Below the pieces are notes generated by a model. The model was not told the origin of the DNA and searched no databases. It saw only the letters and a program-made list of their open reading frames with translations. Position numbers and translations under genes: made by a program. From Pseudomonadota bacterium (GTDB lineage Bacteria > Myxococcota_A > UBA796 > SXON01), in assembly GCA_030685065.1 (NCBI GenBank), contig JAUXQH010000159.1, forward strand, positions 1 through 34,656: 34,656 nt of DNA, written 5' to 3'. Positions within the stretch are counted from its first letter, which is position 1. Each line of letters starts with the position of its first letter. Below are positions 15,645 through 22,684 of the stretch, in pieces.

Positions 15645-17637
15645 CGCGCTCGCGGACGTGCTCCGGGGCCTGTTCATCGCGGAGCTCGAGGAGCACGTCG
15701 CCTCCATGAACCGGGAGCTGCTGGCGCTCGAGCGTGCGCCGGCAGCGGACCAGGCCGAGCCCCTCCAAGCGCTCTTTCGAACCATCCACACGGTGAAGGG
15801 CGCGGCCCGGGCCGCGAGCGTGCCGTCGATCGAGCACGCCAGCCACAAGCTGGAGGACCTCCTCACGGGGATGCGCTCCGGAAGATTGGCGGCGTCCCCC
15901 CACCTGTTCGAGCTGTGGTTCGCGACGACCGACGCGCTCGCCGACATCGGCGAACGGCTCGCGTCGGGGCGGTCGTTGGAGGACGCGCCGCTCCACGCGT
16001 TGATGCCGCGGCTCGCCCTGGCCGCCGGCTCCGAAGAGGTCGCCCCGGCGGTCGCGGACACGGAGGAACGGGCGCCCGCGACCACGAGCGTGCCCCCGCT
16101 GCGGGTGGCCGCGGAGAAGGTGGACGAGCTCCTGGCGCGCTCCGGCGAGCTCCTCGTCGCGATCCGCCGGCTCGACGCGAGCGGCCTCCACGACGCGGGG
16201 CAGTCGGGCACCTCCGACGCGCGGGCCATCGCCACCGCCGCGCTCGCGTTGGACGAGGTGATCCGCCGGCTGCGGATGATCCCCTTCCGGGAGGGGACGG
16301 CGCACCTCGACCGCGCCGCGCGCGATGTCGGGGCCTCCACCAGCAAGGACATCGCGCTGGTCATCGTCGGCGGCGACCTCGAGGTCGACCGGGCGGTGCT
16401 CGACGCGCTTCGTGACCCGCTGCTGCACCTGGTCCGGAACGCGGTGGATCACGGGCTCGAAGCGCCGTGGGAGCGCGTGTCCGCCGGCAAGCCCGCGCGC
16501 GGCACCGTCACCGTGACCGCCACCCTCTGCGGCGCGGACGTGCTGGTCACGGTCACCGATGATGGCCGCGGCATCGACCCGGACATGATCCGGGCCCAGC
16601 TGCGGCGGCGTGGCCTCCCCGTGCCGGAAGACGAGCGGGACCTGGTCCGGAGCATCTTCTCCCCCGGGTTCTCGACCGCCGCGATGATCACCGACGTGTC
16701 GGGTCGCGGCGTCGGCCTCGACGTGGTGCGGAAGGCCGCCGAGGAGCTCCGCGGGTCGATCGACGTGACCGCGGGCCAGGGCACCACGTTCTCCGTGCGG
16801 GTGCCCCTCACGTTGAGCACGTTGCGGGTGCTCGAGGTCGGCGTCGCGGGAAACACGTACGTGTTCCCGGCGTCCGCGGTGAGGATCCTCCTCCGGGTGG
16901 GCGCGGAGGACATCCGCAGCGTGCGGGGAGTGGCCACGATCGCCCTGGACGGCCGCCCGGTGCCGCTCGTGCCGCTCGCCGGCCTTCTCGGGCTGCCGTC
17001 CTCGAGCCCGCTGGCCCGGGGAAAGGTCCCGGTGGTCGTGCTGAGCCACGGGAGCGAGGTCGCGTTGGTGGTGGACGAGCTGGTGTCCGAGCGCGAGGTC
17101 ATGGTGAAGGGGCTCGGCCCCCGCCTTCGCGGCTCGAAGGTGGTCTCGGGGGCGACGCTGCTGCCGAGCGGGCGGGTGGGCTTGATCCTCGATGTCCCGG
17201 AGGTCGTCGCGCGGGCGCGGCGGGGCTCAGGCACCGTCGGCTCGATCGTCGCCGGCCAGGACGCCGCGCCGAAGCGACGGGTGCTCCTCTGCGATGACTC
17301 GATCACCACCCGCAGCCTCGAGAAGAGCATCCTCGAGGGGGCCGGCTACACCGTCATCGTCGGGGTGGACGGCGCGGACGCCTGGCGGCTGCTCCAGGAG
17401 AACCCCGGGATCGACGTCGTCGTGTCCGACGTCGAGATGCCGCGGATGAACGGGTTCCAGCTCACCGAAACCATCCGAGAGTCGCCGCGGTTTCGACATC
17501 TCCCGGTCATACTGGTCACCGGCCTCGCGACGCCCGCGGACCGCGCCCGAGGCCTCGCCGTGGGCGCGAATGCGTACCTCGTGAAGAGCGACTTCGATCA
17601 GCAGCAACTCCTCGACACGATCGAGCAGGTGACATGA
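15637..17637 (+). CDS. Hybrid CheA histidine kinase with C-terminal receiver (WspE/FrzE-like)
   Basis: 666 residues. The HPt domain (1-115) has phospho-acceptor His51 in RTIHTVKGAAR. A short linker leads directly to the dimerisation region near 155; no P2 response-regulator-docking domain is visible. The kinase core shows the N box (N268 in LVRNAVDHGLE), the G1 box (DDGRG, 308-312) and the G2 box (GRGVG, 356-360). A CheW-like P5 domain covers about 392-525. The C-terminal receiver (548-666) has D552-D553, phospho-acceptor Asp598 (VVSDVEMP) and Lys in YLVKSDF. An attached receiver can act as output or phosphate sink. The gene overlaps the MCP by 8 nt and cheB by 4 nt (ATGA). Confidence 0.96.
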   Translation: MDDALADVLRGLFIAELEEHVASMNRELLALERAPAADQAEPLQALFRTIHTVKGAARAASVPSIEHASHKLEDLLTGMRSGRLAASPHLFELWFATTDALADIGERLASGRSLEDAPLHALMPRLALAAGSEEVAPAVADTEERAPATTSVPPLRVAAEKVDELLARSGELLVAIRRLDASGLHDAGQSGTSDARAIATAALALDEVIRRLRMIPFREGTAHLDRAARDVGASTSKDIALVIVGGDLEVDRAVLDALRDPLLHLVRNAVDHGLEAPWERVSAGKPARGTVTVTATLCGADVLVTVTDDGRGIDPDMIRAQLRRRGLPVPEDERDLVRSIFSPGFSTAAMITDVSGRGVGLDVVRKAAEELRGSIDVTAGQGTTFSVRVPLTLSTLRVLEVGVAGNTYVFPASAVRILLRVGAEDIRSVRGVATIALDGRPVPLVPLAGLLGLPSSSPLARGKVPVVVLSHGSEVALVVDELVSEREVMVKGLGPRLRGSKVVSGATLLPSGRVGLILDVPEVVARARRGSGTVGSIVAGQDAAPKRRVLLCDDSITTRSLEKSILEGAGYTVIVGVDGADAWRLLQENPGIDVVVSDVEMPRMNGFQLTETIRESPRFRHLPVILVTGLATPADRARGLAVGANAYLVKSDFDQQQLLDTIEQVT

Positions 17638-18677
17638 GCGCATTCAATATCCGGGTCCTGGTCGCGGACGACTCCCCGACCGCCCGGGCCCTGTTGGTCG
17701 GCATGTTGTCGGCCTCCAGCGGGATCGACGTGGTCGGCCAGGCGAAGAACGGCCTCGAAGCCGTGGAGATGACCGCTCGACTCAAGCCGGATCTGGTCAC
17801 CATGGACATCGAGATGCCGGGCCTCAACGGGTACGAGGCGACCCGGCGGATCATGAGCGAGTGTCCCACTCCCATCGTGATCGTCTCCTCCCTGGACGTG
17901 CGGAGCGTGGAGATCTCGATGGAGGCGCTGCAGGCGGGGGCGCTCGAGGTGATCCCGAAGCCGGTCGGCCCGACGGCGCCGGGCCACGCCGCGCAGGCGC
18001 GGTACCTCGCCGCGACCGTGCGCGCGATGTCGGACGTTCGCCTCGTCCGCCGCTGGCCCAACGCCGCCGTGCCGTACAAGGAGCCGCCGGCTCTGCCGGT
18101 GACACAGCGGGCGAAGGTCATCGCGATCGCCGCTTCGACCGGGGGCCCGGTGGCGCTCCACAAGCTGCTCGGGGGCCTCTCGAAGGAGTTCCCGGTCCCG
18201 ATCCTCATCGTCCAGCACATGGCCACCGGCTTCGGCGACGGGTTCGCGACCTGGCTCGACAGCACCGTCCCGATGCCGGTCAAGGTGGCTCGCCTCGGGG
18301 AGCCCGTCCTCCCGGGAGTCGCGTACCTGGCACCCGACAGCCGGCACCTCGGCGTCTCGGATCGGTCGACCATCGTCCTCTCGGACACCCCGTCGGTGGG
18401 CGGCTTTCGACCCTCGGCGAGCTTCCTGTTCGAGTCCGCCGGGCGCGTGTACGGCGCGGGGGCCGTGGGCGTCATCCTCACCGGGATGGGCAGCGACGGG
18501 CTCGAAGGGATGCGATCGCTCAAGGCGGCCGGTGGGTACGTGATCGCCCAGGACGAGGCGACGTGCGAGATCTTCGGGATGCCGGGCGTCGTCGTCGCGG
18601 CCGGGATCGCCGACCGGGTCCTCCCCTTGCCTCGAATCGGCGAGCACCTCGTCGCGCGGACCGCGAAGGCGAGCTGA
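17634..18677 (+). CDS. cheB: CheB protein-glutamate methylesterase/deamidase
   Basis: 347 residues. The N-terminal receiver has Asp12-Asp13 and phospho-acceptor Asp58 (VTMDIEMPGLNG). A linker of about 45 residues joins it to the CheB catalytic domain, whose triad is complete: Ser168 in IAASTGGP, His195 in VQHM and Asp288 in TGMGSDG. It removes receptor methyl groups placed by the CheR of the same operon and is activated by phosphotransfer from the CheA-REC protein. The start overlaps the cheA stop (ATGA). In Wsp the equivalent (WspF) is the negative regulator. The next gene starts 7 nt later, but no WspR-like GGDEF gene is present in the window. Confidence 0.96.
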   Translation: MSAFNIRVLVADDSPTARALLVGMLSASSGIDVVGQAKNGLEAVEMTARLKPDLVTMDIEMPGLNGYEATRRIMSECPTPIVIVSSLDVRSVEISMEALQAGALEVIPKPVGPTAPGHAAQARYLAATVRAMSDVRLVRRWPNAAVPYKEPPALPVTQRAKVIAIAASTGGPVALHKLLGGLSKEFPVPILIVQHMATGFGDGFATWLDSTVPMPVKVARLGEPVLPGVAYLAPDSRHLGVSDRSTIVLSDTPSVGGFRPSASFLFESAGRVYGAGAVGVILTGMGSDGLEGMRSLKAAGGYVIAQDEATCEIFGMPGVVVAAGIADRVLPLPRIGEHLVARTAKAS

Positions 18678-18684
18678 CAGGGGG

Positions 18685-20325
18685 ATGGAGGCGATAGGGA
18701 AGCGTCGCGAGCCTCGACACCCGCTGCCCTCCCCCTCGAAGTACGCCCTCCTCCTCGTCGCGCTCCTGGTCTGCGGGGGGTTCGCGCTCACCATCGGGAC
18801 CGCCGACCGCTTTCCGGGGGCGGACGGTCCCCACATGCTCGGCCAGGCCATGCGCCTGGGCGGCATGCTGCGCGCCGGAGAGCTCGTCGAGGTCGGACAG
18901 GAGATGTTCGCGCTCTCCGCGCCCCATCCGCCGTTCGGCTACCTGCCGCTGGTGGGGCTCGCCGCCCTCGGCCTGCCGCTGCGGGGGATCATCGCCGGGG
19001 CCGACCTGTTCTGGCTGCTGCTCATCCTGCACGGGAGCGTGCTGCTGTGTAGCCGGAAGGGCGAGCCCGATCTGCAGGCGGGTGCGCTCGCGACGCTGGC
19101 CGGCGTGTCCGCGGGGCTGACGTGGTGGTCGGCGGATCACCACGGCTTCGACCTTCCCACGGCCGCGGTCGTGCTCCAGAGCCTGGGCTGGTTGCACGCC
19201 TCCGAGGGCCTCACCGTCCGCCGCGCGTCCGTTTGTTTCGGGTTCTGGTTGGCCTGCGCTTTTCTGACCAAGTACTCCGCGCCCCTGGTGCTGTTCCTGC
19301 CGGTGCTCGTGGGGTGCGCGCCGGCGCTGTGGAGGCAGCCGCGCAACCTCGGCCTCGCTGCCCTCGTCTGGGCCGGTGTGGCGGGAATCTGGCTCGCCGC
19401 CAACCGCCGGAGCGTGGTGGACTACGTCGTCTCGGCCCTTGATCCCCCGACTGCGCCCGGCAATTTTCCGGAGCAGCTCACCCTGATCCAGCGCTTCGCC
19501 GGGGATGGCCAGGGCATGTTCTTCGCCGTGTTGAAGGACGCCATGGGCTGGCCCGTCCTGGCCCTCCTGTTGCTCGGGGCCGTGGCGGCCCGTCGGAAGT
19601 TGCCCCTGCTCGGCCTGATCTCGGGCCTCCTCTTCCTCGGCGCGATGAACAGCCGCGAAGGCCGTTATGCCTTGCCCCTCGTGATCCTGATGGCGGTGGC
19701 GGGGGCGCCCGCCGCCCGCTGGGGATGGCAGCCGGCGGTGATGCTGCTCGCGGTCCTGGCGCCCGGCCTCCGGGGCGCGTTCATCGCCTACCGCGACACC
19801 GACGCGAGCGAGGCGCCCGCGCGACGCCCGCTCGACCACCCCATCGCGACGCTCCGCACGCTCGCCCCGTGGCCCTTTCCCGCTCCCGCCTTCTCGCCCA
19901 TCTCGGAGCACCCCGAGCCCTGGGCCTGCGCCGAGGTCCTGGAAGAGGCGCTGCCGCGCCTGGGCGAGCACCGGGTGTTGGGGATGCTGCTGAACACGCT
20001 CCCGGAAGCTCCCAGCTCGTCGGTGTACCAGCTCGTGGCCGAACAGATGGGCCTGAAGCTGGACATCCTGACGATCCACGCGATGATCTCGCCGCAGGGG
20101 CTGATGAGCAACTCCTACCGCGGCCCCCTCGCGGTGGTGGAGGACGCCCCCCCCCCTTCCCCGGGAGAGCTGCGCCGCGAGCCCTCCGGGGTGACCGTCG
20201 TCTACGTCGTGACCCACCCATCGAGCGCCGCCGGGACCCGCTGGCTCGCGGAGACCCCGCACACGGTGCTCTCCCGGCGCTCGCTGCCGGACGGGCACAG
20301 CGGCGTGCTGGTCCAGAAGCTGTGA
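18685..20325 (+). CDS. Polytopic membrane protein, GT-C/ArnT-PMT-like glycosyltransferase candidate
   Basis: 546 residues with about 9-11 predicted membrane spans in the first 390 residues and a soluble C-terminal region of about 150. After the first span (YALLLVALLVCGGFAL), the first outer loop holds TADRFPGADGPHMLGQA. An acidic loop at this place is a feature of GT-C glycosyltransferases that use lipid-linked sugars, and WWSADHHGFDLPTA resembles the same fold. Sequence signatures are too weak to name a family. The ATG is only 7 nt from the cheB stop, so it may be cotranscribed with the chemosensory genes. Its stop overlaps the GTG of the next gene. Confidence 0.65.
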   Translation: MEAIGKRREPRHPLPSPSKYALLLVALLVCGGFALTIGTADRFPGADGPHMLGQAMRLGGMLRAGELVEVGQEMFALSAPHPPFGYLPLVGLAALGLPLRGIIAGADLFWLLLILHGSVLLCSRKGEPDLQAGALATLAGVSAGLTWWSADHHGFDLPTAAVVLQSLGWLHASEGLTVRRASVCFGFWLACAFLTKYSAPLVLFLPVLVGCAPALWRQPRNLGLAALVWAGVAGIWLAANRRSVVDYVVSALDPPTAPGNFPEQLTLIQRFAGDGQGMFFAVLKDAMGWPVLALLLLGAVAARRKLPLLGLISGLLFLGAMNSREGRYALPLVILMAVAGAPAARWGWQPAVMLLAVLAPGLRGAFIAYRDTDASEAPARRPLDHPIATLRTLAPWPFPAPAFSPISEHPEPWACAEVLEEALPRLGEHRVLGMLLNTLPEAPSSSVYQLVAEQMGLKLDILTIHAMISPQGLMSNSYRGPLAVVEDAPPPSPGELRREPSGVTVVYVVTHPSSAAGTRWLAETPHTVLSRRSLPDGHSGVLVQKL

Positions 20326-22667
20326 CCGGCCTCGGCCGCGCGCGGCTTCCCGCACTGGTGCTCGGGAGCCTGGTCCTCGGGACCCTGATCTTCCAGCCCT
20401 GGAAGGGACCCCTCGGTCAGCACCCCGAGATCGGGATGCTCTCCCTCTACTACGCCGCTTCTTCCTTCCTCACCGAGGGCCTCCATCCTACGCTGTTGAA
20501 CTACCCGGACGGCGGGTGGTGGTGGCCCGCGGCCCTCCCCGAGGCCCTCCTGCTCGCCCCGTTCACCTCGCTCCTGGGCGCGGGCGTCAGCTGGAACCTG
20601 CTGTGGATGGTGCGGCTGGCCGTGGGGGTGTGGGGAGCGGCCCGGTGGCTGGAGGGTCGGGGAATCCGCGCGGAGCTCGCGCTGCTCTGGGCCTTCTGGC
20701 CCGGAACCTGGCTGCTGGCCGAGAGCGGCGCGGCCGAGGCGGGGGCGATCCTCTACCTGCCCTTCGTGCTCACCCTCCTAGAGCGGCCTGCCCTGCGGGG
20801 GAAGCTGCTGGCCGGGCTCCTGCTCGGCGGCTCGCCCGGCTTGCTCGCGGGCACCCTCTCGACCCTCGCGATCCTCGAGCCGGGGAGGCTGAAGGATCGC
20901 TCCCTCTGGCCCGCCTGGGCCCTCGCCGCCGTGCTCGTGGCCGGTCGCGCGTGGACGCTCCTGGCCGCGGGCAGCCTGCGCCCGTCGGTGGGCGCGGCGC
21001 TCCTCGGCGGTGCCCAGGGGGCGCACGGGGCCGCCTCGCTCGAGGGCGCGCTCTGGGGCTGGGGCAGCCCGCTGTTGCTCGCGCTCGTCCTGGCGAGCGC
21101 CAAGAAGGCCGATCGACGCCCCGCGCTGCTCGGCCTGGTGGGCCTCCTGCTCGCGCTCGGCCCGACGCTCCGCTGGGCGGGGCAGGACCTGGTCCTCGCG
21201 CAGAAGCCCTTTCCCCTCCCCCTGTTGCTGGTGCGGATCCTGCCCCCGGTGTCGGTGGCCGAGCACCTGTCCGGGTTCGCGGCGCTCGCCGCGCTCGGAG
21301 CCCTGCTGCTGCTGGGGCGGCGGCCCCGGGCCGAATGGGTCGTGTTGGGGCTGCTTCCGGTCCAGCTCTACCTCTGCTTGCCGACGCACACCGACCTGCC
21401 CGTCGCCGAGGCCGGCGGTCCAGCCTTCTTCCTGCCCCTCCCCAGGGATCTCGCGCCCGCGCACGCGCTCGCCGCCCGGGGCGCCCCGGTGTCGGTGGGG
21501 CTGGAGAGCCTGGCGCCGGCCGCCCTCCTGGCGCGGGTCACCCAGCCGTCCTGGCAGCTCTCCGAGCTCCAGGGGGCCCTGTCCCGAGCCGGCTACGCCC
21601 AACTGCGCACCGACGCCACCGCCACCTGGGGCCAGGGGCCCGAGCTTGGCTGGTTGTTGGGGAGCGTCGCGGCGGTCGATGGCGTGGCCTGGCCGGCGGT
21701 GGGCCTCCAGAAGCAGACGTTGAAGGAGTGGTCCACCGTGCCGGTGCTGCCCCCGGAAGCGACCCGGCCGAGGGCGGAGGACTGGACGGCGGTCGAGGGC
21801 GGCCTGGAGGCCTTTTTCGACCGCACGCTCGGCAAACGCGCGATGACGGAGGTGTGGCTGTACGAGTGGGAGGGCGAAGCCTGGCGACCGATCCGGTGGA
21901 TCGCCCACTCCCTCACGTCGCTCGGCCTGGGCCAGAGCCCGAATGGCGCCCTCGTCCTCACGGGGATGGTGTCCCTGCCCCCGGAGCTCGGGCCCTCCTT
22001 CCCCCTGTTCTCCTCCTCCTCCGTCGTCACGCTCGCTACCCTCGATCTCGAGCGCTGGGGCGCCCGGACCTGGTGGCTCGCGGATCGCCTGTCGCTGGTC
22101 GACAGCCACGTGACATGGGAGAACGGCGAGCCTGTACTCTACAGTTGGATCCGCACCGGGGCCCTCGGTGTGGATCCCGTCTCGCTCACGGGCGATCATC
22201 CGGTGATCCGCGCGACCATGGGCGACGACGGCGTGTTCCACGCGGGGCCCCCGGTCTGGTCCGCCGCGGGCCTCGCCGACCCCTCCCCGGCCCAAGATCT
22301 GCTCTACGCTACCGAGTTCATTCAAGGTCGGGTCCCGAGCGTGCGGATCGCTCGCCGGGAGGGGTCCCGGTACGTGCCCGTCGGAGAGCTGCCCGGGATC
22401 ACGGTCCCCTACGTGTGGGAGGAGGGGGGAGAGCACCACCTGCTCGCGCACGGCCCCGGAGCCGAGGGGCGGCTGATGCCGGTCCAGGCCCGCTCGGCGG
22501 ACGGCGTGACCTGGACCCGACCCGAGCCGGTACCGGGGTTCACGGACGTCTCCGCCTGCGAGAGCCCGGTGGCGACGGTGTTCCAGGGCCGCCGCCTCCT
22601 CTTGTGCAGCAGGCGCCTACGGGATGCGCGGAGCGTCGAGAACGCGCCGCCGGGCAGCGGGCAGTAG
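20322..22667 (+). CDS. Large membrane protein with C-terminal propeller-like domain, function unknown
   Basis: 781 residues from a GTG overlapping the previous stop (GTGA). The first 360 residues are mostly hydrophobic, with about 9-10 membrane spans; the loop after the first span (PEIGMLSLYYAASSFLTEG, then NYPDGGWWWPAALPEALLL) looks like a GT-C glycosyltransferase or YfhO-type arrangement. From about 500 to 781 it is soluble and beta-rich: WLADRLSLVDSHVTWENGEP, GVFHAGPPVWSAAG, TVPYVWEEGGEHHLLAH, SADGVTWTRPEPVPG. The SADG.TWT motif resembles the Asp-box/five-blade propellers of glycosidase-like proteins. The soluble part probably faces the periplasm. I do not recognise the full architecture. 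It probably acts together with the preceding membrane protein. Confidence 0.6.
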   Translation: MTGLGRARLPALVLGSLVLGTLIFQPWKGPLGQHPEIGMLSLYYAASSFLTEGLHPTLLNYPDGGWWWPAALPEALLLAPFTSLLGAGVSWNLLWMVRLAVGVWGAARWLEGRGIRAELALLWAFWPGTWLLAESGAAEAGAILYLPFVLTLLERPALRGKLLAGLLLGGSPGLLAGTLSTLAILEPGRLKDRSLWPAWALAAVLVAGRAWTLLAAGSLRPSVGAALLGGAQGAHGAASLEGALWGWGSPLLLALVLASAKKADRRPALLGLVGLLLALGPTLRWAGQDLVLAQKPFPLPLLLVRILPPVSVAEHLSGFAALAALGALLLLGRRPRAEWVVLGLLPVQLYLCLPTHTDLPVAEAGGPAFFLPLPRDLAPAHALAARGAPVSVGLESLAPAALLARVTQPSWQLSELQGALSRAGYAQLRTDATATWGQGPELGWLLGSVAAVDGVAWPAVGLQKQTLKEWSTVPVLPPEATRPRAEDWTAVEGGLEAFFDRTLGKRAMTEVWLYEWEGEAWRPIRWIAHSLTSLGLGQSPNGALVLTGMVSLPPELGPSFPLFSSSSVVTLATLDLERWGARTWWLADRLSLVDSHVTWENGEPVLYSWIRTGALGVDPVSLTGDHPVIRATMGDDGVFHAGPPVWSAAGLADPSPAQDLLYATEFIQGRVPSVRIARREGSRYVPVGELPGITVPYVWEEGGEHHLLAHGPGAEGRLMPVQARSADGVTWTRPEPVPGFTDVSACESPVATVFQGRRLLLCSRRLRDARSVENAPPGSGQ

Positions 22668-22684
22668 GCGGGGTGGCCGCGGGG

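Noticed and set aside
13449..16364. A 971-residue minus-strand open frame
   Set aside because: It is antisense to the CheW, MCP and CheA genes and has no recognisable domain.
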